This document shows, in pieces, positions 1 to 13,328 of a DNA stretch of 64,000 nucleotides (position 1 is the first letter of the stretch; each line of letters begins with the position of its first letter). The stretch covers positions 5,952,001-6,016,000 of the forward strand of contig NC_039519.1 in NCBI RefSeq assembly GCF_003672135.1, read 5' to 3'. The stretch comes from Ooceraea biroi (lineage: Eukaryota; Arthropoda; Insecta; Hymenoptera; Formicidae). The notes under the pieces are model-generated. The model saw only the letters and a program-made list of their open reading frames with translations. It was not told the origin of the DNA and did no database searches. The position numbers were made by a program, and so were the translations under genes.

Positions 1-150
1 ACCCGTTGAGCTATCGAGATATTCCTGACATTATCGTTTTGCAATCGTTTAGCATAACAAGTTAAAATCAAGTTTGGGAATGTTAAATATAAGAAAAAAT
101 ATATATATATTGTATACAAGTTTCATATATTGAAAATGTAATATATTTTA

Positions 151-900
151 GGGTGAAGCACCTAAAACAGGCCACTTGAATATCTCGGCTGTTAGTAGTG
201 ATAGAAAAAAATGTGTCAGACCAAACTTGCATGGTTTCGAGGGACACATAATTTGTTCTAAATAGTTTTTTATTAGGTGGACGCGTAGAGGTCATATGAA
301 GATCAACTTCGTTTTTTTAAATAGTATGATATGTTTTTTTACGTACCATCTAGTAGAACGTTTGAAGATGCGCACATTAATCTACGGGTCAAAATCATTC
401 AAGGTCATTGAAGGCTAAAATTTCTAAGTGCTAGAATTTTTCATTTCTGAATTTACGGTATTTTCAATAGCAGAGAACTCTAGGCAATATAAAAAATAAT
501 GATATCATCAACTCAGAACTTCTCGGAAAAGAAAAAATTTTAAACTCGAGACCTTTTTCATTTCTGAGTTTACGGTATTTTCAATAGCAGAGAACTCTAG
601 GCAATATAAAGTAAATTATTTTCCCTTGCAGTTGGCCTTCAGTGACCTTGAATGATTTTGACCCGTAGATCAATGTGCGCATCTTCAAACGCTCTACTAG
701 ATGGTACGTAAAAAAACATATCATACCATTTAAAACAACGAAATTGACCTTCATATGACATCTACGCGTCCACCTAATAAAAAACTATTTAGAACAAATT
801 ATGTGTCCCTCGAAACCATGCAAGTTTGGTCTGACACATTTTTTTCTATCGCCAATAACAGCCGAGAATATTCAGGTGGCCTGTTTCAGGTGCCTCACCC
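151..900. mobile_element. Fold-back (MITE-like) element with long inverted arms
   Basis: The ends are inverted copies: GGGTGAAGCACCTAAAACAG at 151 and the complementary CTGTTTCAGGTGCCTCACCC ending at 900. The inversion continues inward for about 250 bp per side; the block AGGTGGACGCGTAGAGGTCA near 275 recurs inverted near 760. Inside are two direct copies of a motif of about 60 bp (near 438 and 559) containing ATTTTCAATAGCAGAGAACT. No transposase remains. The short ORFs here are read-throughs of the arms. This is a non-autonomous DNA transposon; I cannot assign the family. Confidence 0.75.
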
Positions 901-3131
901 TGTATAAATACAACTGTACAAATACAACTGCGCGTTTTTTTGCTAAAATCCCCATCTCCGCAGATTTCGATGCCTGTAACATGTCCCGTTCGTAAGGGGT
1001 TAAAATTGCATACTCGGAAAGTGCGACATCGAAAAGCAAATCGTCTGACGTCATACTTTTGGACTCTTGCGCATAATTAAATCGTTAATCAGCGGCTGCC
1101 GATGCGCGCGTACACAGCCGAGGGAACATTAATGTATCGCGTGCATGCGTCGGCGGTAATTAAATTTATTCCGATTCAATTATAATATCACTGGCGAACG
1201 ACGAAGCGGACAGCTGGTGTACGGTGGCGTTTAATTGCAGGTGTCGTCCGGCCATGAATTACGAACCTTCGATTTTCCGTGTACGCTCGACGAAAGCGGG
1301 GCCATCTTTTCCGCCGATCTAGCCGCGCTCTTTCGATATTTATGCAACGTCGCATCGATGTAACGATGATCGAGCCTCACTCAGCGCTGTGCACCAATGA
1401 ACCCGAGAATGCAACTTCATCCGGATCACCCGGCGGGCATTCCGAGCCGGGCATTCCGAACCGGTTTCGGTTTACAATATAAGTTACGGCGGGAGAAACG
1501 GACGGCCGATAAGCTGATAAACAAATCTCCCGCTACCGCTCGAGCGATTATTCTTCGCGCGGCGCTGCTTCCACGATCGTTACGTCGGCGAACGGCTTTT
1601 TAATCGAGGCAATTTGTCGCGAGTCGCGCGTCGTTTAATTAATAAAAACGTTGATTCGCTGAAAATTACTTGTTTCGAAAATATTACGGGGCATGCGAGT
1701 CCTCCCCTAAATGAACTCTATTGAAATTAACGATCTTATCAAGGTGTCGCTTATTAAAACGTTAAACCGCGTTCGCGCGGCGCGTTCCCGCCGGGAATTG
1801 ATTAAAAACGATGTAAACGGCCGCGCCGCATACTTGCCATCTGGTAGCGTTCGTTAGGGAATACCTGGGAACGCATCTTCACGGTGAGCTAATGCTAATC
1901 GATCCGTCTTGTCCGCTGCGGTAATAAACCGTGGATAATGAATAACGATTAATTATACTAATTGTATACCACTTACGGTCTCATCCTCTCGTGTCCCTAC
2001 GAACTTTTGCCTATTTGTTCATTCAAATCGCAAAAAATATTGATTGCTTCTGATGAACGGAGGAAAAATTGACTCGCCGGGGATGAAACCTGCATGAGGA
2101 CTTTGATAACTGACTCATTCGCCAAACGATGAAATGACAAATTTTGCATACTCGAATGTCTAGACGAGTGGCCTCAAATAAAAACAAGACCAACAGCGTC
2201 TACCTTTGCGTCCTTCATCCTTCCACTTCCATTCAGCGACGAAATGAATCGTCGACAGTGTCCAGGCTCGACTCCGCGGCAGCGCGCGTACAGGAGGCCC
2301 CATAGCAAGAGGGGGCATAAAATGTCGCGGCGTCGGACCTCCGGCGAGGGCTGATTTCGCTGTATAAACGCTCGATTCCGGGCGGGTTCCGCGCTTAAAC
2401 ATCGTCCACGTCTGGCGCAAGAACACGACGACGACGAGTTTACGCCGAGCTCGTATACCGGTCGGCACCGGTGTGCACGTTGTAACAGGAAACTTGCCTT
2501 AACCCCGTCACCTTGCCACACTTATTTCAAGCTGGCGGCCATTTCCATGCACCAGCCAGCAAGCCAGCCAGCCGGCGGGCGATTTCGAGAGAGTAAGCGG
2601 ATCCTGCACGAAGGGCGGACGAGGGTGAGGAGTGCCACGCGAGCGAGCCGCCAGAAATAGAAGCCGCCGCTGTCACTGTCAACGCCTAATGAACGATATA
2701 TATAAGCTCGGGGAAACCCTGCTAAGAATCCAAGATGGCTACCAGCATCCCGAAGGATCGCGGGGGAATCCTGTGATTACATTCCTGGCTCACCCGCCGC
2801 CGCCACCCGCGCCGGCACGCTTCGGAAGTCCCCCGTTACCGCGTCGCTTGTTCCTCCATCCTCTGCACCAGCAACTCCCCAGCAGCCGCGCCGACGCCGG
2901 CGGGTACCTTATTTCAGGAACCTTCCGGCGTGTCCTGGATAGTTTTAGAACATCTTCCTGACGTACGAAAGTCCTGTCGTTTGAGCGGAAATTGTAACGC
3001 CGTCGTCGCAGCGCAGCGGCACCCTCCCGATTATCTCACCCCCGCTCTGCCTATCCCGTAACTCACGCGTTTTGTTAACACCGCACTTCCTGTGCGACTA
3101 AAATCCCCCTAGCTCGTCAATACTCTTTCTC
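901..3131. other. Intergenic DNA, no recognisable gene
   Basis: CpG-rich sequence of mixed composition. The ORFs of 100-115 codons at 2,160-2,961 are arginine- and proline-rich and overlap each other on both strands, as expected by chance in CpG-rich DNA. I see no splice-supported exon, RNA gene or repeat. Confidence 0.5.
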
Positions 3132-3135
3132 TTAA

Positions 3136-5204
3136 GGGGGGAGCCTGCTTTAGAACGTTGAAAATAAGGTATAATTTTACGAATTTTTTTGGAGAAACTA
3201 TACAGCGGATCATTATAAAACTTTGATGCATTTATTAGTACATGTTTAAAGATAAAAAAATTATTTTTTGATTTGAATATATCGCCTGTAGAGGTCGTCC
3301 TGGAGGCATCTTAGTGCAGCCGGCATTGTAAATTGGTGAGCATTCTCCTGCCTCCAAATTTCATCCAAACTGAAAAATTGAAATATGTTCTCGTTATTTA
3401 TGAATTCCCATCGTCGATGAACCTTTCATACTCATAAAAACATTAAGTTAAACAATTATTTTTGCACGAAAAAGTTCAAACACTTTGCCTAAAAATCGTA
3501 CTTTTGTGTTCTAAGCTCCACCATTTTGGCACTTTTCAACTTTTTTCTTCTCTCTTTGGTTCATCGACGATGGGAATTCATAAATAACGAGAACATATTT
3601 CAATTTTTCAGTTTAGACGAAATTCGGAGGCAGGAGAATGCTCACCAATTTGCAATGCCGGCGACGCGGCTGCACTAAGATTTCCCCAGGACGACCTCTA
3701 CAAGCGATATATTCAAATCAAAAATAATTTTTTTTATCTTCAAACATGTACTAATAAATGCATAAAACTTTGATGCATTTATTAGTACATGTTTAAAGAT
3801 AAAAAAAATTATTTTTTGATTTGAATATATCGCCTGTAGAGGTCGTCCTGGAGGCATCTTAGTGCAGCCGGCATTGTAAATTGGTGAGCATTCTCCTGCC
3901 TCCAAATTTCATCCAAACTGAAAAACTGAAATATTTTCTTGTTATTTATGAATTCCCATCGTCGATGAACCTTTAATATTCATAAAAACATTAAGTTAAA
4001 CAATTATTTTTGCATGAAAAAGTTCAAAACCTTTGCCTAAAAATCGTACTTTTGTGTTCTAAGCTCCACCATTTTGGCACTTTTCAACTTTTTTCTTCTC
4101 TCTTTGGTTCATCGACGATGGGAATTCATAAATAACGAGAACATATTTCAATTTTTCAGTTTAGACGAAATTCGGAGGCAGGAGAATGCTCACCAATTTG
4201 CAATGCCGGCGACGCGGCTGCACTAAGATTTCCCCAGGACGACCTCTACAAGCGATATATTCAAATCAAAAATAATTTTTGTTATCTTCAAACATGTACT
4301 AATAAATGCATAAAACTTTGATGCATTTATTAGTACATGTTTAAAGATCAAAAAAATTATTTTTTGATTTGAATATATCGCCTGTAGAGGTCGTCCTGGA
4401 GGCATCTTAGTGCAGCCGGCGTTGTAAATTGGTGAGCATTCTCCTGCCTCCAAATTTCATCCAAACTGAAAAATTGAAATATTTTCTCGTTATTTATGAA
4501 TTCCCATCGTCGATGAACCTTTAATATTCTTAAAAACATTAAGTTAAACAATTATTTTTGCATGAAAAAGTTCAAACACTTTGCCTAAAAATCGTACTTT
4601 TGTGTTCCAAGCTCCACCATTTTGGCACTTTTCAACTTTTTTCTTCTCTCTTTGGTTCATCGACGATGGGAATTCATAAATAACGAGAACATATTTCAAT
4701 TTTTCAGCTTAGACGAAATTCGGAGGCAGGAGAATGCTCACCAATTTGCAATGCCGGCGACGCGGCGTTACAATTTCATACTCATAAAAACATTAAGTTA
4801 AACAATTATTTTTGCATGAAAAAGTTCAAACACTTTGCCTAAAAATCGTACTTTTGTGTTCCAAGCTCCACCATTTTGGCACTTTTCAACTTTTTTCTTC
4901 TCTCTTTGGTTCATCGACGATGGGAATTCATAAATAACGAGAACATATTTCAATTTTTCAGTTTGGATGAAATTTGGAGGCAGGAGAATGCTCACCAATT
5001 TGCAATGCCGGCGACGCGGCTGCACTAAGATTTCTCCAGGACGACCTCTACAAGCGATATATTCAAATAAAAAAATAATTTTGTTTATCTTTAAACATGT
5101 ACTAATAAATGCATCAAAGTTTTATAATGATCCGCTGTATAGTTTCTCCAAAAACAATTCGTAAAATATACCTTATTTTCAGCGTTCTAAAGCAGGCTCT
5201 CCCC
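3136..5204 (-). mobile_element. TTAA-flanked TIR element with internal tandem array (copy 1, about 3 units)
   Basis: TTAA target duplications lie at 3,132-3,135 and 5,205-5,208. The left end reads GGGGGGAGCCTGCTTTAGAA and the right end is its inverted copy with one change. Terminal inverted repeats run about 115 bp. Inside are head-to-tail units of about 547 bp, recognisable by GAGGTCGTCCTGGAGGCATC near 3,290, 3,838 and 4,386. Each unit is itself an imperfect palindrome around a unique core of about 150 bp. A partial fourth unit is joined abruptly near 4,770. The TTAA target suggests piggyBac-like mobilisation, but no transposase is present. Core orientation is minus relative to copies 2 and 5. 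ORFs inside are repeat shadows. Confidence 0.85.
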
Positions 5205-5208
5205 TTAA

Positions 5209-7434
5209 TTCGGCAGCTCAGACCGATAATACGAAATTATTGCTGCAACTGCACGCTGCTAGATTATCTGCGTGCAATGATAATTTTAGTCAATATAACG
5301 GTAATCTGAAACGGAAATGTCCCGCGAAATGACAAACGCCGACGTTTCTGACGGGATTTTCAGACGTCAAATTTTCAGGAGCTTTTATCGGGAGAACGGC
5401 GATCGCAGCGCGAAACAGTTAGCCGATAAAAAAATCCGAGTAAACGCGATAAACGATCAAGGCGGCGCATCGATCATGCTGACGTTACAATCATTTGGAC
5501 GTTTCCGTTCCGCGTTATACCGCCGCGCGCCGGCATGCGGCATAATTTATCCGCTTGTACTTACTCGCCCACAACTCACACACTGCCGGCGATCGCAAAT
5601 CGCTCTTAATTTCGGAACGATTCGCCGCGGTCGGTCGTACGGCGATATCGAGACCAATGCATGAAGCGTATTTTACTTCTTTTTCCTCCCGCCTCCTGCT
5701 TGACCTGCCCTGAGCGCATTTACTGCCAAACTGACTTATAGTATAACGGATGTTACATAATTTATCCTCAATGTTAGAAATGTGGAGGTACAGGTATCGT
5801 TTATTGTACGTATCTCGATGTATCTCGATATCTCTCGATATTGCAATTACTGTAAACACTTGTATTTTCTCTCTACAATTAAGTAATTGTGTTATAGTTA
5901 CTTCATGATCGAAAGGTTAACGTTATTATAATGTTTTATTATTAAATATTCCAATAATATGTGATAATTTCAAATGAAACTTTATCTTCTTTTAATATCA
6001 GTAATGCCATTAAAAGATTGTTGGCATGAATTTTGCATAATGTGATAATTTTGAATAAAATTTTATCTTCTTCTAATATTATTCGTAATATCATTAAAAG
6101 ATTATTTAAAATGAATAATGCATAATGTAACGATATGTCGTCGTTGCTTTTATCGTCAGTTTTTTAGTAATACAATAAACCGTTACGCGTGTAAATTGCA
6201 TTTTATTTCAATAATTGAAAAATATCTCGAATATTCTAGTGCCGCGTATACACGTACGGTTCCGTACGTACGTATATGCGCGTATATGTAGTCGATTACT
6301 GATTTCGGGTCATCGCCGATGGCGCAGCAGCCGCTTTTATGGTGTGGAAAAATGAAACGCTCGTGAGTAATCGCGTTCAATAACCAGCGTTGTCTTTTTT
6401 AATTAAATCTCGTTATGATCAATTTACTCTACAATGGCACGTGCGAGCCATCGAATAGCCGTCCTCGCGATAGGGAATCGTCGACTCGCAGTTGGTTGGC
6501 CAACACCAATGCGAGGCACAGTGGTTTTTAATCGAGAATATCGATCTGCAGCGCGAAATTCTCTACTTGCGTCGACGCAATTGTTACATTCTGCCGGCTC
6601 GATCCGTGAAAATATTTGCCTCTTCCTGACACGCAAAACGTTTTTATTCCCGTTTCACTCGTTAATTCGCAGCCATATTGCTGCAATCCGGAGGACCCCT
6701 CTGCGCTTTTATTATGCAATCCGTGTCGAGCCGCGTTCCGTAAGAACCCAATGAAGAATGCATCAATGGCAGAACGGAACACGAAAGAAACCCTCGCTGT
6801 GCGTCGCAAGATTTACGCATTACTAATTATGCGTGCGCGGCGGGGGAACGCAACAAAGGGAAATAATAGCGCTGTCGATCACGCTAATGACCAGAGCGAA
6901 GGCGAAGATGGGTGGTGGATGGGCGGCAATAACTATGTTATGCGCGTGTACCAGCGGTCGGCGCGATAAGGACGACGTTAAGCTACAGCTACATGCAAAT
7001 AACGTTGCTGTAAAGTTCCCCCGTCGTTGTCCGTTCCCTCGATACGACAAGAATAATCTGAGGAACGTGTTAACTGTGCCACCCTCCGTTGTAACGTATT
7101 AATATTAACGTCCGCGCGGCGCACACGTAGGCGGTGATACATCGATAAGCAGCCGATGTATTCCGAGATTCGAGTGCGCCAGAAAAAGTACACAATTTCG
7201 CGACGCGAGAGACGTCACGTAATTGCGCTACATGCGGGATCGCAGGATCGATAAATCCACCCCTTTGAACGATCACGTCGTGCATCATTGCTCATTCAGG
7301 TGGCGGGTGATTCCGTTATCCGCGAGATTACATTTCCGGAATTTACGAGCGGCATTCAGATTAGTTGTGCATTACGTCGTAAACAAGGAATGTCTTAAAT
7401 GTAATGAGGCCAAAAAAGCGATTTCGTACATATG
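5209..7434. other. Intergenic DNA with one AT-rich duplicated stretch
   Basis: No recognisable gene. An imperfect tandem duplication of about 81 bp starts at 5,960 and 6,041, both copies beginning TGTGATAATTT. The overlapping ORFs around 6,434-7,288 lie on both strands in CpG-rich sequence and show no domain I recognise. Confidence 0.5.
5960..6110. repeat. Imperfect 81-bp tandem duplication, AT-rich
   Basis: Two diverged copies share TGTGATAATTT, a TTTATCTTCTT(C/T)TAATAT block and CATTAAAAGATT in the same order, with small indels. No coding content. Confidence 0.55.
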
Positions 7435-9577
7435 CAGGGTGTCCCGGGTTTTAACCGACAAACTGCGGGAGCATATTCTACTAGTGGAAATAAGAAAAAA
7501 TTCTTATATCGAGTTTGCTTAGAAATGCTTCATTACAAAGTTATAAACCAATATTGAAAAGAAATATGAGATAAGTAACAACGGATTTTTTCACAAAAAT
7601 AAAAATTATCTACGCAATGATTTAGCGACGCATTTCAAAATGTTGTCCTTGCGCATCGATACAAGCTAGACACCGACGTAGTACAGAATTTGTTACGGTA
7701 CGACGTTCCTGAAAATTTTGTTGCATCTCAGTGACTGAATTAGTAATTCGTTGCTTTAAATCTATCTGGTGCTCTCCTGTTAGGAAATCTACGTTGATAC
7801 TCTCGTACGGCAGCTCGTGCATTTCCGTCACAGAATCCGTACACGAAATGAATATCGGTGTATTCCTCGTTTGAAAACACCAGATTGGCATTCTGATAGT
7901 AATTGCTAGTTGACACGACGATTGAAATCTAACGGCTACTGTTGTGAAAGTAACAATCATACTGAATCGTTTCAACATAGTGAACATGAATACATGTGAA
8001 TACACGTAACATAAACATCTTCGACCTTGCAAATTCTACACTATGTTCCGTTGTTACTTATCTCATATTTCTTTTCAATATTGGTTTATAATATTCATAT
8101 TAATTAATCATTATGTATATATATACAGGGTGTCCCGGGTTTTAACCGACAAACTGCGGGAGCATATTCTACTAGTGGAAATAAGAAAAAATTCTTATAT
8201 CGAGTTTGCTTAGAAATGCTTCATTACAAAGTTATAAACCAATATTGAAAAGAAATATGAGATAAGTAACAACGGATTTTTTCACAAAAATAAAAATTAT
8301 CTACGCAATGATTTAGTGACGCATTTCAAAATGTTGTCCTTGCGCATCGATACAAGCTAGACACCGACGTAGTACAGAATTTGTTACGGTACGACGTTCC
8401 TGAAAATTTTGTTGCATCTCAGTAACTGAATTAGTAATTCGTTGCTTTAAATCTATCTGGTGCTCTCCTGTCAGGAAATCTACGTTGATACTCTCGTACG
8501 GCAGCTCGTGCATTTCCGTCACAGAATCCGTACACGAAATGAATATCGGTGTATTCCTCGTTTGAAAACACCAGATTGGCATTCTGATAGTAATTGCTAG
8601 TTGACACGACGATTGAAATCTAACGGCTACTGTTGTGAAAGTAACAATCATACTGAATCGTTTCAACATAGTGAACATGAATACATGTGAATACACGTAA
8701 CATAAACATCTTCGACCTTGCAAATTCTACACTATGTTCCGTTGTTACTTATCTCATATTTCTTTTCAATATTGGTTTATAATATTCATATTAATTAATC
8801 ATTATGTATATATATACAGGGTGTCCCGGGTTTTAACCGACAAACTGCGGGAGCATATTCTACTAGTGGAAATAAGAAAAAATTCTTATATCGAGTTTGC
8901 TTAGAAATGCTTCATTACAAAGTTATAAACCAATATTGAAAAGAAATATGAGATAAGTAACAACGGATTTTTTCACAAAAATAAAAATTATCTATGCAAT
9001 GATTTAGTGACGCATTTCAAAATGTTGTCCTTGCACATCGATACAAGCTAGACACCGACGTAGTACAGAATTTGTTGCAGTACGACATTCCTGAAAATTT
9101 TGTTGCATCTCAGTAACTGAATTAGTAATTCGTTGCTTTAAATCTATCTGGTGCTCTCCTGTCAGGAAATCTACGTTGATACTCTCGTACGGCAGCTCGT
9201 GCATTTCCGTCACAGAATCCGTACACGAAATGAATATCGGTGTATTCCTCGTTTGAAAACACTTTTGGCATTCTGATAGTAATTGCTAGTTGACACGACG
9301 ATTGAAATCTAACGGCTACTGTTGTGAAAGTAACAATCATACTGAATCGTTTCAACATAGTGAACACGAATACATGTGAATACACGTAACATAAACATCT
9401 TCGACCTTGCAAATTCTACACTATGTTCCGTTGTTACTTATCTCATATTTCTTTTCAATATTGGTTTATAACTTTGTAATAAAGCATTTCTAAGCAAACT
9501 CGATATAAGAATTTTTTCTTATTTCCACTAGTAGAATATGCTCCCGCAGTTTGTCGGTTAAAACCCGGGACACCCTG
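7435..9577 (-). mobile_element. Tandem array of a Tc/mariner-like remnant (family A), 3 units
   Basis: The unit starts CAGGGTGTCCCGGGTTTTAA at 7,435, 8,126 and 8,817, an exact 691-bp period. Only the third unit keeps the matching inverted end, which finishes CCCGGGACACCCTG at 9,577. Units 1 and 2 end instead in an AT-rich filler (TTAATTAATCATTATG). On the minus strand each unit encodes up to 136 aa ending QGQHFEMR, which resembles the extreme C-terminus of Tc1/mariner-type DDE transposases of insects. The N-terminal and catalytic parts are missing. Units are nearly identical; one carries a small indel that changes frame. Non-functional as a transposase. Confidence 0.8.
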
Positions 9578-12500
9578 TACATGCAAATATATGTACGAAA
9601 ATTTCGTTACGAAGTTCGTACGCGGACATACTTTCGCGACATAACTCCACATCGTTGCCTCTCTCTGCCGTCGTTTTTGCTCCCTTCAGATTAAATTCGA
9701 CTTTACGAGCAAGCTTGCGAGGCAATGTGGTGGCCGGGAAGTTCATCATCATCAAGTCGCAAAGAGCGCTGCGTGACTCGGCGAGGCCCGAACGTAAAGC
9801 GAATTTATACCTTTTACGGCTACCGCTCGTTAGCCGCGCGATTCAATGACCTTTGCACTTTACTCCGCAAAAACCTCGGTACTTGTCTACGAATCTCAAG
9901 AGCGATCGCGTAGATAGAATGAAATTTTTTCTCACCATATATACCCGTGTGCTGTATTAATATTTGAAAGAAGATCCGCTGCTAATTTTTATTTATCTTC
10001 ACATCTTTGCAATAAATTTCTCTGGCCGAGTGAAGACAAGTGCGAAAACAAGCAACGATCGAGTAGTCGATAAACGCATTCTCAGGGCGTTAATTCACAC
10101 GGCGGACGCCTCGAGTTCTCGCTGTTTCGCTGGCTTCGAGATGGAAGCAAGGATGATTACAACCTGCCGAACCGAAATGTCTCGCTCGCGTCGAACGTTA
10201 CGCCATACCGCGGAGATGGTCCGACGAAAAGGAACGATGAGAGGTTTTATATTCCCTTTTTCCCTTCACTATTTCTTTCTTTTCTCGCCGGCGAACGAGC
10301 TGCCGGTACCGCTCTCTATGACGTTCAGCACGCCCCTTTTCTGCTGTCGACCTCGATGGCTCTGCTAGTAGCCGCGGTTCACGGTAATTATTCCCCCTTG
10401 CACTTTAAATACAGTAATCCCCGAGTTTCTTCGCCGCGTTGTTTATGGTAATCCCCGTTGCCGCTATAAATATTCCTGCAAATACAAAAATTGCAACCCT
10501 CGCCCGGACGATGGCCGCCACTCACGCTAGTGGAAAACACCCGCGGACGCAGAAAGAAAGAAAGCGATATTAGAGAAGAAACGCGGTTAGGACGCTGTCG
10601 TGCGAGTCGCATTGCACGTCGCGCGGAAACCGCTCGCTGAAGTATTCAGAAATCCGCCAGGTCGAACGCGCGGCGGCTCTAACTCGGGGAATTTTGCATA
10701 TCTAACGGTGGATCGCTTTGCCGCTCGTACGGGCATAATAACGCGATACAACGTAATTACGCCTAAGTAAATTCCATGTGTAATGCACTTTGAAACTGAG
10801 CGCATGGGATGTTAATGCTCGAGTCGGCGATAGCGCGGAAGAGACGCGATTCCGTGCGGTTTCCACAGTAACCGCTGATTGGCAAACAATTTTTTCGATA
10901 ACGTCGATGTTGGAATTACATTCGGAGTCGAGGAAGAAGCTGCCACCACGCGGATCTTTCGTCGCGGAATCGCACGAGACATCGGATCATGATTTACGGA
11001 CTGCAGCGGCGGCGATGCCTCTCGCGCGGGAGAGCAAGATAAATAACGGATCCTCCTTCGCCCCGCCGCCCATCCGCGGCCGTCATTATCCGTTTTCCCA
11101 TTTAGCTGCGGCGGATTCAAACTCACGATTCCAATTCACTGGGAGACGTCGGTAAATACGTTCGTGCTCGCACGATATTTGCGATAGACAGTCCCTAACG
11201 AACAACCGGCCGCGAGAAGACAAACGAGTTATCCGGCCGATTATTGTCTCCACCCATGGGGGCCTCGATTCTCTCGTCCTTTCTCCCCCGGGCGCTATCG
11301 ATCGCCGCTGTTAATATTAGATGAGCGAGACACCTGCCGCCCTCGTTCTCTAGCCATTGTCACATACCCCTGAAAGTTTAATCGGCTTCTTCGCTCGGCC
11401 ACCTCGCGCTGACCTTTTTGTCTTGGAAGCAGCTGCTGTCGCGGTCCGTGGATGCCACGAGGAAAAAAATACGATACGGCGAGGCCGCTGATTATTTTAT
11501 GCCAGCAGAAATTAGGGAGGCGCCGTGCCGCTTGATGCAACGTCGCCACTTTGGACGTTCCTTGTTAGCCAAGGCGAGTTTTATTATATCGCGTTTATGA
11601 CCGGTCGCGCACCGACATCGGTTACTTCGACCGTGGTTTAAGCGTTTCTCGTTTCTCCTGCTGCATCTTTTTATACTTGGAAGGAAACGATCTGATAAAC
11701 TGTGGTTACAGCTAATCGACGTCGTCGAATTGATCATCGTTATTGCGTGCGCTTGTAATTAAATCAAAGTTTTTACATCTGTAAATAATCACCACCGAGG
11801 TAACGGATAGCAGAAGATAAATTTACGGCGGTAACTGATACGGCGAGATTGATTCCAGCAATAACAAGTATTAATTCTGAAAATATTCTCGATACATTTT
11901 TCCGCGGACTTAATAAGACACGCGTGTGCAATTCCGCGGAAATCTTTTAGCTCTTTCGTCGCAATAGAAGGAACGAAATGCGCTACAAATTTGAAAGGAA
12001 TGCAAGGGATAATAACCGATCGTCGAGATAAGCTCCACTCCAATTACGTAGTAGTCGACAATCACAGGACTCGCGACTAAGTAATCGCGTATATTACCGA
12101 GTAATTACCGGCGCGGTATCATTAATTTATCGGCGGCGTGGCGTTTAAAGTAGCCTTCTGCATAATGAGATAATGCCGGGAGGTAGTTTATCTCGATCTC
12201 AGAAGACGCTGCAACTGTGCGAGTGCGATTATCTAGACGCTCATCTACGCGTTCTTAACGTATAACAAGTTGTTATTCGATCGCGCGATTTCGCCGAGTC
12301 GAGCAATCTTTCGCGGATAAAGAGCGGCATCGATTTCCGCGAAATTACAACAACCGTCACTGATAGATATTTAAATTGTCATCTCTCGCACTCGCCGTAT
12401 TCATGACGTTACATTATGCCTGAATTATCTGCTGCACGGGCGCCGGATACTTGAACGAGCAACCGGAGAACTCAGCAGACGACAATTTACCTGCTTCGTA

Positions 12501-13073
12501 ACGAACATTTTTATGAAAGCCAGTATGCGTACGCAGCGTCTCATCCGTTGCAGGAACTAATTAAAGCCCAATATAAATAACTTAATTAACTGGCACGCCG
12601 AGCGGCATTGCTTCCCGGGTGCAGCCTCGCCTCTCTGCTGAGAAATTTTAGGCCGCGTCGTAGAGATGCATCGTCCGAGGAAAGTAAGAGTCCGCACGTT
12701 TACCTCATTCTTTTACTTAATTGCAACGTGTTCATGCAACATGCTTCCGCGTAATATTTCATCTTCTCGTAGAACGCGTTGCATACACCCACAGAAAAGA
12801 TTTCTGGACTTAATGCTATTACTCTTTAATCTATCATAAAATAAGATCGCTATAGCGACAATCATATTTATTATTCAAAAGAAGCATATTTTAATCTTGA
12901 ATAGAAAATTCGAAAATCTAGATTCAAATAATCTTCGTGCTATCTCGTTAATTTTCTCAGAAGGATTTAGATAAAAATTTGCAGCAAGTTCAAAATATTC
13001 TTGATTTAAGAATATTGTCAGATCTAAAAAACATCTTATTCTATTCTTCTAAGAGAATTTGTAGAATCTGCAC
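9578..13073. other. Intergenic DNA, no recognisable gene
   Basis: CpG-rich, with many short overlapping ORFs on both strands (largest 134 aa at 9,964-10,368) that lack recognisable domains. No repeats longer than about 30 bp were noticed. Regulatory content cannot be judged by reading. Confidence 0.45.
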
Positions 13074-13328
13074 AAAACGGCCAATATTTATATGTTGCAA
13101 TCGAAAATCGGGAAAGTGTTTCTGTGTTTCTGTTATTTACAATGAATAAGTGCAAAAGATATGGAAATGTCTTATCTCGAATCTTATTTCTCAAGTAAGT
13201 ATATTGTATATATTTACTTACATTTCCATATCTTTTAATATTTCTTGTAGAGTATTGCACTTATTCATTGTAAATAACAGAAACACTTTCCCGATTTTCG
13301 ATTGCAACACATAAATATTGGCCGTTTT
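13074..13328. repeat. Long inverted repeat (hairpin) of about 255 bp
   Basis: AAAACGGCCAATATTTAT at 13,074 pairs with ATAAATATTGGCCGTTTT ending at 13,328. The arms continue almost perfectly for about 75 bp (TCGAAAATCGGGAAAGTG against CACTTTCCCGATTTTCGA). The left arm carries a short duplication of TGTTTCTG. A second inner pair, AGATATGGAAATG and CATTTCCATATCT, extends the stem. This is a MITE-like or fold-back relic, or a potential hairpin transcript; no coding content. Confidence 0.8.

Noticed and set aside
3136..5204. A CRISPR-like or bacterial repeat array
   Set aside because: Units are about 547 bp, palindromic and bounded by TTAA-flanked inverted ends in an insect genome. There are no short repeat-spacer units.
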